A DNA stretch of 64,000 nt, from positions 25,018 to 89,017 of the forward strand of contig JAFAZW010000039.1 of NCBI GenBank assembly GCA_019239415.1. Reading direction: 5' to 3'. The translations under genes and the position numbers were made by a program. Numbering within the stretch: the stretch's first letter is position 1; the number at the start of each line of letters is the position of its first letter. The notes under the pieces were generated by a model. The model searched no databases, was not told the origin of the DNA, and worked only from the letters and a program-made list of their open reading frames with translations. This DNA comes from Alphaproteobacteria bacterium. Lineage in GTDB: Bacteria; Pseudomonadota; Alphaproteobacteria; Sphingomonadales; Sphingomonadaceae. Shown in pieces: positions 44,801 to 52,215 of the stretch.

Positions 44801-45393
44801 CCGAAGCGCATGGCGCCAGGACCTATGCCGCCCTCGCCGCCTTGCCTGCGCCGGCGGACGGCGGCCGGACCAATGCCGTCATGGCCGGCCTCGTCGAGGA
44901 TGCGCGCTGGCGCACCTCCGCCAAGGGCCGCCGCTACATGATGGCGACGATGTCCGATTCCTCGGGCCAGTTCGTCGCCACCGTGTTCGACGACATGGCT
45001 TCGGCCGAGGTGGAGGGCGCCGCCAAGTCCGGCGCCTGCGCGCTCCTTAACGTCGAGCTCGACCGCCGCCCCGGAGAGGAGGCGCCGCGCGTCACGGTCC
45101 GTTCGCTGCAGCTGTTCGAAGCCTTGTCCAAGCGCACCCGCCTCCAGCTCGAGGTCGAGGTGGACGAGGCGGACGCCGTCCACCGCCTCGCCGAAGCGGT
45201 CGGCGACGAGCGGGGCGGCAACGGCGAGCTGCGCCTCAAGGTCCGTCTCGAGGACGGGCGCGAGGCGGAGCTGGTGCTGGGCCGCGACTTCCGCCTCGAC
45301 GCCGAGCTGGCCGCGCGGATCGAGCGCGTCCCCGGCGTCGCCGCCGTCCGCCTCTCCGCCGCCGCCCCGCCGCGGCTTGCGCTCGTCGGCTGA
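41809..45393 (+). CDS. dnaE: DNA polymerase III subunit alpha with in-frame repeat insertion
   Basis: A 1194-residue replicative polymerase. Domains in order: PHP (PLRIFSCYSMLDGAIEPKAI, LTDRNGLYAAM), palm with catalytic PDFDVDFCETRRGEVIRY, fingers (HSSTHAAGVVIGDRPLDKLV, FQLESEGMRRTLAAVKPT, LYRPGPMDNIP), and C-terminal helix-hairpin-helix, OB (NAVMAGLVEDARWR) and tau-binding parts. The ATG at 41809 fits conserved MAAPYVPLRIF. Residues about 308-347, between GLIERL and EQYKVYFDRLDYEV, are coded by a palindromic repeat (42731-42849) absent from the normal family. The gene must be functional if it is the only dnaE, so the insert is apparently tolerated. Confidence 0.96.
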   Translation: MAAPYVPLRIFSCYSMLDGAIEPKAIAKQAKKLDFPAAALTDRNGLYAAMAFTDACKAEGVQPIVGTMLAVARPGTPEGKAPVFDWLALYAQNDRGYDNLCTLVSAAHLGRPPEDPAHVLLGALEGRTDGLIALTAGAEGGLARLLAEEQEKPALELLERLEALFPGRLYVEICRRGNDIEERSEAALVDLAYARDLPLVATNPAQYGDAPFHPAHDAMLCIAQSSQIDRDDRQRSSPEAWIKPAAEMRRLFEDLPEATQNTAVVARRCAFGAPKRKPILPSVAGDLEGEAEQLRRDARAGLIERLQTLSLQGRGTAGAERPQGEGSAGPHPAVPDGTATLSPAGRGLEEQYKVYFDRLDYEVEIIVGMGFPGYFLIVADFIKWAKENGIPVGPGRGSGAGSVVAWALTITDLDPIRLGLLFERFLNPERVSMPDFDVDFCETRRGEVIRYVQQRYGADKVAQIITFGKLKARAVLKDTGRVLQMPYGQVDRLAKLIPNHPTDPWTLERALNGVSELAEEYRSEPDVRRLFDLAMKLEGLPRHSSTHAAGVVIGDRPLDKLVPLYRDPRSDMPVTQFDMKYVEAAGLVKFDFLGLKTLSVLQKAVQMLAKRGIAVDLDRVAWDDPAVYELLKRGDTVGVFQLESEGMRRTLAAVKPTCFEDIIALVSLYRPGPMDNIPTFGARKNGREDIAYPHPMLENVLKETYGIFVYQEQVMEAAKVLAGYSLGEADLLRRAMGKKIKAEMDAQRERFVTGCAANGIAGPKANELFDLIDKFAGYGFNKSHAAAYALVAYQTAWLKAHHPVEFFAASMCFDMHQTDKLAIFIDDMRRLEVECLPPSVNDSEAEFAVEEAAEGKLAVRYALGALKGVGERAMEQLVDERRGKGRFKSLDDFAERVDPRLLNRRQIESLAGGGAFDALNPNRSSVFAAAETILAHAASAADARESGQGGLFGGEANVVPIRLPVAAAWTLAQRMAAEKEAFGFYFSAHPVDRYRHLAEAHGARTYAALAALPAPADGGRTNAVMAGLVEDARWRTSAKGRRYMMATMSDSSGQFVATVFDDMASAEVEGAAKSGACALLNVELDRRPGEEAPRVTVRSLQLFEALSKRTRLQLEVEVDEADAVHRLAEAVGDERGGNGELRLKVRLEDGREAELVLGRDFRLDAELAARIERVPGVAAVRLSAAAPPRLALVG
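42731..42849. repeat. Palindromic repeat inserted in dnaE
   Basis: A 119-bp element whose ends are inverted copies of CCCTCTCCCTGCAGGGGAGA (each itself palindromic), with inner hairpins GTGAGGG...CCCTCAC and GGCAGTGCC...GGCACTGCC. The CCCTCTCC/GGAGAGGG type is common between genes in proteobacteria; here it lies in frame inside dnaE and is read as SLQGRG...SPAGRG. Confidence 0.85.
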
Positions 45394-45440
45394 TGCGAGA
45401 ATTCACTCCTCGTTGAGACGTGTCGGTTACGAGGATCCCC

Positions 45441-46121
45441 ATGCTCCGCCCGTGGGTCATCGCCGTCGCAGCCGCCGCTACGATGGCGGCATCCTCCGCA
45501 CCTGCCGCTGAGCCCGGGGACCCGATCCAGTTCGCGACGGCGCGCTACGGTGGCTGGACGGCTACGGCGACGACGTATGTCGAGTATGGCCGCATCAAGG
45601 AAAACGCCTCGCTTCCGGCCGTGAGGGACGTCCGCTGCAGCGTCAGCCGAAATGGGTTGGCCATCGGCCTCGACCGCGACGGAAATTTCTCCGTCAACCT
45701 GGCAGGCGATGACGCTACTGCGGACGAAGATAATCGCGTCTTCTCGACGGTGAACGTCCGGTGGCTCAAGCTGGACGGGCGGCGGCTGGACGTCAAAGTG
45801 GTGCAGACGCTCTACCATCGCTGGAAGCTGAACGGGGTTCCCTACCCGCACGTCGACGGCGAAGAGGTGATCCTTCCGGTGTTTAGCGGTCACTTGATGG
45901 TCAGGACGGGCCCGCGCGATCCTTGGTTCCACATCTCCAGTCTCATCGATGACCTTGCCAATGGCCAGACGCTGACGGTGGGGCACGGAAAGACGATCGA
46001 TGACCGCATCCCGCGGGTCTACGCCTTCACCGTTCCGCTCGAGGGGCTGAAGCCGGCGCTCACCTGGTGCGGGCAACAGGTCGAGTCGGAAGCAGCCTAC
46101 CGCCTTCCTCAGCCCCTTTGA
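45441..46121 (+). CDS. Hypothetical exported protein
   Basis: A 226-residue protein. The ATG at 45441 follows GAGG and gives a good signal peptide (LRPWVIAVAAAATMAAS, cleavage near PAAEP). The mature part is beta-rich with one Cys early (DVRCSV) and one late (LTWCGQQ), and phrases RYGGWTATATTYVEYG and NVRWLKLDGRRLDVKV. No family recognised. Short spacing places it between dnaE and an acyl-CoA ligase. Confidence 0.65.
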   Translation: MLRPWVIAVAAAATMAASSAPAAEPGDPIQFATARYGGWTATATTYVEYGRIKENASLPAVRDVRCSVSRNGLAIGLDRDGNFSVNLAGDDATADEDNRVFSTVNVRWLKLDGRRLDVKVVQTLYHRWKLNGVPYPHVDGEEVILPVFSGHLMVRTGPRDPWFHISSLIDDLANGQTLTVGHGKTIDDRIPRVYAFTVPLEGLKPALTWCGQQVESEAAYRLPQPL

Positions 46122-46197
46122 CAACGTGTCGCGGATAGGAAAGGCTGGCACGCGGGCGACCCGGCGGCTGAGGCCGCCGACTTTCGGGGAGGCGCCG

Positions 46198-47802
46198 ATG
46201 CTGGGCGGGATGCAGGACTGGCCGCTGAGGGTGATGCGCATCCTCGACCATGCCGAGCGCGAGCATGGCGGGCGGGAGATCGTCTCCCTCTGGGCCGACC
46301 ACAGCCAGACCCGCACCACCTATGCCGGCCTCGCCCGCGACGCGCGGCGGCTGGCGGCCGCGCTCACCCGGCTGGGGCTGAAGCGGGGCGACCGCGTCGC
46401 CACGCTGGCGATGAACCACAGCCGCCACATGGCCGCCTGGTACGGCGCGATCGGCGCCGGCGGCGTCATCCACACGATCAACCCGCGGCTGTTCGACGAG
46501 CAGCTCGCCTATATCGCCAACCATGCCGAGGACCGGGTGCTGTTCTACGACGCGGCGTTCGCGCCGATCGTCGAACGGCTGAAGCCGCAGTGGCGGACGA
46601 TCGAGCATTTCGTCTGCTTCGATGCTCCGGCCGGGGAGGACGGCTACGAGGCGTTGATCGCCGGCGAGGCCGACGGTTTCGCCTGGGTCGAGGGCGACGA
46701 GCGCGAGCCGTGCATGCTCTGCTATACGAGCGGGACCACCGGCAATCCGAAGGGCGTCCTCTACGAGCACCGCTCGACCCTGCTCCACGCGCTGACCGAA
46801 ATCTCGCCCGACGTCTTCAACCTCTCCGCCCGCAGCGTCGCCCTGCCGATCGTGCCGATGTTCCACGCCGCCGCCTGGGGCCTGCCCTTCGCGACGCCGC
46901 TGGTCGGCGCCAAGCTCGTCTTCTCCGCCGATTATACGCCCGACCTGATGTGCCGGCTGTTCGCCGAGGAGAAGGTCACGCACAGTGCCGGCGTGCCGAC
47001 GGTCTGGCTGGCGATGATCGCCCATGTCGAGGCGACCGGCGCGGAGCTCGGCGCGCTCCGCCACGTCACGATCGGCGGTTCGGCCGCGCCCCGGGCGATG
47101 ATCGAATGGTTCCACGCCCGCGGCATCGACGTCGGCCACGCCTGGGGGATGACGGAAATGTCGCCGATCGGCACCGTCGGCGCGCCGCCGTCGGGCTGGG
47201 AGGAGATGAGCCCGGCCGACCGGCTCGCCTACGTCTGCCGGCAGGGGCGGGTGCCGTTCGGGGTCGAGCTGCGCATCGTCGACGAGGACGGCCAGGTGCT
47301 GCCGCGCGACGGCGTCGCCTCCGGCCGCCTGCAGGCGCGCGGGCCATGGATCGTGAAGCAGTATTTCCAGGACGAAGGCGGCCCGGCCGCCGCGGCCGAC
47401 GGCTGGTTCGACACCGGCGACGTCGCCATCCTCCACCCCGACGGCGTCATGCAGATCACCGACCGCTCGAAGGACGTCATCAAGTCGGGCGGCGAATGGA
47501 TCAGCTCGATCGACCTCGAAAATGCCGCGGTGGGCTGCGCCGGCGTCGCGGAGGCCGCGGCGGTCGGCGTCTACCACCCGAAATGGGACGAGCGGCCGCT
47601 GCTGCTCGTCGTGCGCAAGGACGGCGCCGAGGTGACGGCCGAGCAGATCCTCGCCCACCTCGCCGGCCATGTCGCCAAATGGTGGCTGCCGGACGAGATT
47701 CTGTTCGTCGACAGCCTGCCGCACACCGCCACGGGCAAGCTCCTCAAGACGGCATTGCGCGAGCAATATCGGGACTATCGGCTCGCCGGCATCGCGGCCT
47801 GA
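46198..47802 (+). CDS. Long-chain fatty acyl-CoA ligase (AMP-binding)
   Basis: A 534-residue ANL-superfamily enzyme that activates a fatty or related carboxylic acid to acyl-AMP and then acyl-CoA. Motifs: P-loop [36 protein letters not shown], the hinge [15 protein letters not shown] and the catalytic Lys in TATGKLLK. The ATG at 46198 after GGGGAGG is preferred to one 24 codons upstream. Chain-length preference is unknown. Confidence 0.92.
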   Translation: MLGGMQDWPLRVMRILDHAEREHGGREIVSLWADHSQTRTTYAGLARDARRLAAALTRLGLKRGDRVATLAMNHSRHMAAWYGAIGAGGVIHTINPRLFDEQLAYIANHAEDRVLFYDAAFAPIVERLKPQWRTIEHFVCFDAPAGEDGYEALIAGEADGFAWVEGDEREPCMLCYTSGTTGNPKGVLYEHRSTLLHALTEISPDVFNLSARSVALPIVPMFHAAAWGLPFATPLVGAKLVFSADYTPDLMCRLFAEEKVTHSAGVPTVWLAMIAHVEATGAELGALRHVTIGGSAAPRAMIEWFHARGIDVGHAWGMTEMSPIGTVGAPPSGWEEMSPADRLAYVCRQGRVPFGVELRIVDEDGQVLPRDGVASGRLQARGPWIVKQYFQDEGGPAAAADGWFDTGDVAILHPDGVMQITDRSKDVIKSGGEWISSIDLENAAVGCAGVAEAAAVGVYHPKWDERPLLLVVRKDGAEVTAEQILAHLAGHVAKWWLPDEILFVDSLPHTATGKLLKTALREQYRDYRLAGIAA

Positions 47803-47865
47803 CCAAGAGGGCTTTCGCAATGGCCCCGGCGGGGCTATGCTGTGCCCGATCGAGAGGGAAATAAC

Positions 47866-48159
47866 ATGAAGTCTGTCAATATGTTGCTGCTTTTCGCGGC
47901 GGGTGCGGTCGCGGCGCCGGCCTTCGCGCATTCGGACGTGGCCGCGCCGCCGGCGGCGAAGCCGAAGAAGGAGCACAAGATCTGCCGCGCCGACCCCCGC
48001 TCCGGCTCCCACATCGCCAAGATGATCTGCCACACCGCGCGGGAGTGGAACCAGGAAGCGGAGCAGCGCGACGAGTCCGGCAGCGACATCGCGGCCAATC
48101 GCGAGGCGACGGGCCGCGCCATCAACATGGGCACGCCGGGGAGCTCGCCGCCGCGCTGA
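47866..48159 (+). CDS. Small exported protein, first of a tandem pair
   Basis: A 97-residue protein with signal peptide (LLLFAAGAVAAPAFA). The mature part is Lys/Pro-rich and then KICRADPRSGSHIAKMICHTAREW, with two cysteines, ending GRAINMGTPGSSPPR. The gene 40 bases downstream is a paralogue with the same signature and the same last nine residues, so the pair arose by tandem duplication. Function unknown. Confidence 0.75.
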   Translation: MKSVNMLLLFAAGAVAAPAFAHSDVAAPPAAKPKKEHKICRADPRSGSHIAKMICHTAREWNQEAEQRDESGSDIAANREATGRAINMGTPGSSPPR

Positions 48160-48198
48160 CGCCGGAAGGGCGGATCAATCGCAAGTGGGGGGACGTCT

Positions 48199-48492
48199 AT
48201 GAAAGCCGGAACATTCTTGTTGGCCCTCGCGACGGCCTCATTGGCCGTGCCCGCGACGGCAAAACCGGCCGCGGCGCCGCAGGGCGCAGAGAAGCCGAAG
48301 AAGGAGCCCAAGATCTGCCGGACCGACACCCGCTCGGGCTCGCATATCCCGAAGACGACGTGCAAGACGGCCAAGGAGTGGGCCGCCGTCGCGGACCAGC
48401 TCGAGGCGTTCCCGACGGACGTCACCGGCAATCACGAGGCAACCGGACGCGCCATCAACACCGGCACACCGGGCAGTTCGCCGCCGAGGTGA
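48199..48492 (+). CDS. Small exported protein, second of a tandem pair
   Basis: A 97-residue paralogue of the preceding gene: signal peptide (FLLALATASLAVPATA), then KICRTDTRSGSHIPKTTCKTAKEW and the C-terminus GTPGSSPPR. The conserved K-I-C-R-x-D-x-R-S-G-S-H-I and C-x-T-A-x-E-W blocks define the family; the two Cys may form a disulphide. Function unknown. Convergent with the radical SAM gene. Confidence 0.75.
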   Translation: MKAGTFLLALATASLAVPATAKPAAAPQGAEKPKKEPKICRTDTRSGSHIPKTTCKTAKEWAAVADQLEAFPTDVTGNHEATGRAINTGTPGSSPPR

Positions 48493-48498
48493 TCGCGC

Positions 48499-49575
48499 TC
48501 AGAAGAGGCTGAGCTGCGGCCCCTGAGGGGGCCGGAACAGGTCCGTCCGCAGCGGCCTCTTGTCGGTGTTGAGGCCGTGCTTGCGCACGGCCGCGTCGAA
48601 CCGCGCGCGCATCAGCTGCGCCCACGGGCCGAAGCCCTGCATGCGGGTGAACCAGTTCGGGTCGTTGTCCTTGCCGCCGCGCAGCTGGCGGATGATGTTC
48701 ATGACCTTGTGGGCGCGGTCGGGGAAATGCTCGTCCAGCCAGGCGCGGAACAGGGGCGCGACCTCGAACGGCAGCCGCACCGGCAGGAAAAACGTGCCGC
48801 GCGCGCCCGCCTCGGCCGCCGCCGCCACGATCCGCTCGACCTCGTGGTCGGTGATCCCCGGCACCACCGGCGCGATCGCGACGCCGACCGGCACGCCGGC
48901 GGCGGCGAGCGCCTTCACCGCGGCGAGCCGCTTGCGCGCCGCCGGCGCACGCGGTTCCAGCGTCCGCGAGATGTCCGGGGTCAACGAGGTGATCGAGATC
49001 GCCACGGAGACGAGGCCCTCGGCGGCGAGCGGCGCGAGCAGGTCGAGGTCGCGCAGCACCCGGTCCGACTTGGTGGTGATGGTGAACGGGTGCTTCGTCT
49101 CCTTCAGCACCTCGACGATCGACCGGGTGATCCGCCATTTCGCCTCGATCGGCTGGTAGGGATCGGTGTTCGTCCCCATCGCGATCGGGCGCGGGCTGTA
49201 GCCCGGCTTCGCCAGCTCGGCGCGCAACAGCTTCGCCGCGTCGGGCTTGGCGAACAGCTTCGTCTCGAAATCGAGGCCCGGCGACAAATCGTGATAGGCG
49301 TGGGTCGGCCGCGCGAAGCAATAGATGCAGCCATGCTCGCACCCCCGGTAGGCGTTGATCGACCGGTCGAAACCGATGTCGGGGGACGTGTTGCGGGTGA
49401 TGATCGTCCGCGGCGTCTCGACCGTCACGCTGGTGCGCGTCGGCGCCGCCGCGCCGTCCACCTCGTCGCGCGCGTCCAGCCAATCGCCGTCCGCCTCCCG
49501 GGCGGGAAGGTTGAAGCGGGTGGGCGTCCGGTTTTCGGGCGCGCCGCGGCCGGATTGGACATCGGGGCGACTCAC
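48499..49575 (-). CDS. PA0069-type radical SAM protein
   Basis: A 358-residue radical SAM enzyme. The [4Fe-4S] motif is C-x3-C-x2-C in CEHGCIYCFARPTHAYH. Further family blocks are MGTNTDPYQPIEAKWRITR, TITTKSDRVLRDLDLL and RLPFEVAPLFRAWLDEHFP near the C-terminus. The family is related to SplB-like DNA photoproduct lyases, but its reaction is not established. It lies convergent to the tandem small genes. Confidence 0.88.
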   Translation of the reverse strand: MSRPDVQSGRGAPENRTPTRFNLPAREADGDWLDARDEVDGAAAPTRTSVTVETPRTIITRNTSPDIGFDRSINAYRGCEHGCIYCFARPTHAYHDLSPGLDFETKLFAKPDAAKLLRAELAKPGYSPRPIAMGTNTDPYQPIEAKWRITRSIVEVLKETKHPFTITTKSDRVLRDLDLLAPLAAEGLVSVAISITSLTPDISRTLEPRAPAARKRLAAVKALAAAGVPVGVAIAPVVPGITDHEVERIVAAAAEAGARGTFFLPVRLPFEVAPLFRAWLDEHFPDRAHKVMNIIRQLRGGKDNDPNWFTRMQGFGPWAQLMRARFDAAVRKHGLNTDKRPLRTDLFRPPQGPQLSLF

Positions 49576-49606
49576 CCGCTCCTGATGCGCCGGTACGCGG
49601 AACCTT

Positions 49607-51397
49607 TCAAGAACTTTTCGGGGCGCTCGGTGGAACGGCGATCGGTGCCGGCAGGACCGGAGGCGGCGGCAGCAGCTTCGGCACCGGCTCCGCCCTCATC
49701 CGCACCGTCCGCGGCCCGGGCAGGCCGGGGAAGCGCGGCCACAGCCCCTGGACGAGCGCCGCCCGGCTGCCGCCGTCGCGGCCGATCTCCTGCTCGTAGA
49801 TCCAATAATTGCGCAGCACGCTCGGCACGTAGCCGCGGGTCTCCCAATAGGGGATCGACTCGATGTAGAGGAGCGGGTCGCCCTTGTCGAAGCGGCGCGT
49901 GTTCCACTCGGCGACCGGCACCGGCCCGGCGTTGAAGGCGGCGATCACCTTGGGAAGCAGGCCGCCGGTCGCGCCCTGGTCGCGCAGGCCCTCGATATAG
50001 GTCTGGCCATATTCGAGGTTCGCGTTGGGCTCGGCCAGCTGGCGGATGTCGAAGCTCTCGCCGCGGCTGCGGGCGATGTCGCCGGCGGTGCCGGGGCGGA
50101 CCTGGAGCAGGCCCTGCGCGCCCGCCGGGCTCACCGCGCGGCGGCGGAAGCTCGATTCCTGGAGGGCGTGGGCGAAGAGCAGGGCGCGGTCGACCCGAAA
50201 GCCGCGGTTGGGCCGCCAGTCGGGCCGCGGATAGCGGGCGGCGACGTTGACGCTCGCCCCCTTCGGCGCGTTGTGGGCGAGCCAGAATTGGGTCGCAGGC
50301 AGGTTCAAGTCGGCGGCGAGGTGGAGGAGCGCGCTGTGTTCGCCCGGGCCGCCGATCCGGCATTCGTGACGCAGGTAGAGGTCGGCCAGATCGTCCTCGC
50401 CGAGCTGGGCGAAGGCGACCGCGGCGCGCACGTTCGGCCGCGACGCGATCGCCCGCCACTCGGCGTCGCCATAATCGTGCAGCCCTTCCCAATTGGGCGT
50501 GCGGATGCCGAGCGCCGACGCGGCGAGCAGGCCGTAGAAGGTCTCCTTGTAGGCGGCGGCGCTGCGCAGATGCGGTTCGACCCGCTCGGGCTTGGCGCAG
50601 GCCGTCTCGGCCCGCGCCGCCCAATAGTGACCGGCGGCGGCGAGGTCGCTGTCCGCGGTGCGGGTGGCGACCGTGTTGAAGGCGTCGGCGGCCTCGCGGC
50701 AGCGGTTGGTCCGCCAGGCGGCCAGCGCCGACACCCAGGCCGACTGCACCGCCCATTCGCCGCCGCCGAGCCGGCCTTCCTCGGCCATCCGCCACGCCGC
50801 CTCGTCGTCGCCGACGATATAATAGGACCAGGCGATGCGCTGGCGGAACTCGGTTTGCGCATCGCCCGGGATGTCGGCCTGGCGGGCGCGGAAGGCGGCC
50901 TCCGCCTCGACCGGGCGGTTGGCGACGATCAGCGGCTGGACCTGCGCGTCGAGCGCGAAGGAGGGCGCGTCCTTGAGTACGCTCCGTACCTTGTCCCGCC
51001 GCGGCTGGCTGCCCTGCCACACCAGATCGTAAAGCGGCGGCAGGGGCGGCAGCGCAGTCGCGCCGCGCGTCGCCGCGAGGCGGGCGAGCTGGTCCGCCTT
51101 GGGCATGTCGGGCGCCTTGGCGAGGAGCGCCGTGAGCGGCGCGAGCTCGACCTTCGGCGATCCCTTGGCGAGGTAGAGCTCGGCCCTCAGCGCAGCGTGG
51201 AGCGGGCCTTCCGGCGCGGCGTCGAGCTTCGCCGCGGCGCCGGCCCAGTCGCCGGCGCGGATCGCGTCGAGAATCGCCCGATAGTCGGCGCGCTGCGCGT
51301 CGCTCAGCACCGTCGGCACGCCGTCGCGCGGCGCGGCGGCGGCCGGCACCGCCGCGAGCGCCAGAGCGGCAGCCGCGAAGAGGGAGCCGAGCCTCAT
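49607..51397 (-). CDS. Soluble lytic murein transglycosylase
   Basis: A 596-residue Slt70-like enzyme: signal peptide (MRLGSLFAAAALALAAVPAA), an alpha-helical superhelical region of some 370 residues, then a lysozyme-like GH23 domain with catalytic Glu in FAHALQESSFRRRAVSPAGA, QGLLQVRPGTA, NLEYGQTYIEGL and AFNAGP. It cleaves peptidoglycan between MurNAc and GlcNAc, making 1,6-anhydro ends. A Pro-rich tail ends the protein. The ATG overlaps the UDG-like gene's stop (ATGA). Confidence 0.92.
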   Translation of the reverse strand: MRLGSLFAAAALALAAVPAAAAPRDGVPTVLSDAQRADYRAILDAIRAGDWAGAAAKLDAAPEGPLHAALRAELYLAKGSPKVELAPLTALLAKAPDMPKADQLARLAATRGATALPPLPPLYDLVWQGSQPRRDKVRSVLKDAPSFALDAQVQPLIVANRPVEAEAAFRARQADIPGDAQTEFRQRIAWSYYIVGDDEAAWRMAEEGRLGGGEWAVQSAWVSALAAWRTNRCREAADAFNTVATRTADSDLAAAGHYWAARAETACAKPERVEPHLRSAAAYKETFYGLLAASALGIRTPNWEGLHDYGDAEWRAIASRPNVRAAVAFAQLGEDDLADLYLRHECRIGGPGEHSALLHLAADLNLPATQFWLAHNAPKGASVNVAARYPRPDWRPNRGFRVDRALLFAHALQESSFRRRAVSPAGAQGLLQVRPGTAGDIARSRGESFDIRQLAEPNANLEYGQTYIEGLRDQGATGGLLPKVIAAFNAGPVPVAEWNTRRFDKGDPLLYIESIPYWETRGYVPSVLRNYWIYEQEIGRDGGSRAALVQGLWPRFPGLPGPRTVRMRAEPVPKLLPPPPVLPAPIAVPPSAPKSS

Positions 51398-52116
51398 CCG
51401 TCGAGCGCCTTCCGCAGCAACTGGAGGTCGGCCCAGGCGTGCGCCTTCGCCGCCGGCTGGGCGAGGAGGAAGGCCGGCGGGAGCGTGACCAGGGCCTTCA
51501 CCGGACCCGCATGGGTCGCGAGCTCGTGCCAGCGGCCGCGGGCTTGCACGAGCGGCAGGCCGAGCAGCGCCTTCGAGGCGGCGTCGCCGAAGATCAGCAA
51601 GGCCTTGGGCATGACGAGCCCGGCGTGGTGGCGCGCGAGGGTGGCGCATTGCTTCGCCGTGTCGGTCGAGAAGCGGCCGTCGGGGGAACGCAGGCAGGAG
51701 AGGGCGGCGAGGTAGATGGTCTCGCGGCTCCGCCCGATCGCCGCCAGCATGCGGTCGAACAGGCGTCCCGCCTCGCCGGAGAGGAGGATGCCGGCGTTGC
51801 AATCCTCGCCCGTCGGCATGTCGGTGACGATCATCAGCCCGGCCGAGGGGTCTCCCGCCGGGCAGACGCGCGGCGCCGACGGCGCGGCGTAGGGCAAGGC
51901 CCCGCTGCTCGCGAGCCAGGCCTGGAACAGGTCGAGCTGGGCGGGGGGCTCGTCTCCGGCGGGCGGCGGCGCGGCCGGCGCGGCGGCCGGCGTTGCGGCG
52001 ACCGGCTTCAGCCAGTCGCGCGGCGCCTCGTCCAGCGCGACGTCGACGCCGGCCTCCTGCCACCAGGCGATCAGGCTCGCCGCCGCGCCGTTCAGATCGC
52101 TGTCGCCCCGCTCCAT
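51394..52116 (-). CDS. Uracil-DNA glycosylase superfamily protein with divergent motifs
   Basis: A 240-residue protein with a UDG-fold C-terminal domain (about 95-240). SGEAGRLFDRMLAAIGRSRE and IYLAALSCLRSP match family-4 layout, and four Cys (RVCPAG, EDCNAG, LSCLRS, KQCATL) could bind an Fe-S cluster. However, the GEAPG-like first motif reads TDMPTGEDCN and the usual His-Pro-S/A motif reads TLPPAFLL, without His, so glycosylase activity is uncertain. The N-terminal 90 residues are Ala/Pro-rich. The start at 52116 is preferred over a longer frame. Confidence 0.7.
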   Translation of the reverse strand: MERGDSDLNGAAASLIAWWQEAGVDVALDEAPRDWLKPVAATPAAAPAAPPPAGDEPPAQLDLFQAWLASSGALPYAAPSAPRVCPAGDPSAGLMIVTDMPTGEDCNAGILLSGEAGRLFDRMLAAIGRSRETIYLAALSCLRSPDGRFSTDTAKQCATLARHHAGLVMPKALLIFGDAASKALLGLPLVQARGRWHELATHAGPVKALVTLPPAFLLAQPAAKAHAWADLQLLRKALDG

Positions 52117-52215
52117 CCCGCCGCCTTTAGGAGGGCGGGCGGCCGGGCTGGTCAACCGCAAAATCAGCTTCTATCTGCCGGGACGTTGGCAGAGCGCGAC
52201 GGCAGGAGCGAGGGA

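Noticed and set aside
42957..45050. 697-codon second frame within dnaE
   Set aside because: Overlaps dnaE on the same strand in another frame and is Arg-rich; dnaE motifs are in the chosen frame.
41701..45183. 1160-codon open frame on the minus strand
   Set aside because: Antisense to dnaE, with compositional bias (Arg, Gly, Asp, His) and no domain.
46060..48033. 657-codon minus-strand frame
   Set aside because: Antisense to the acyl-CoA ligase; shadow composition.
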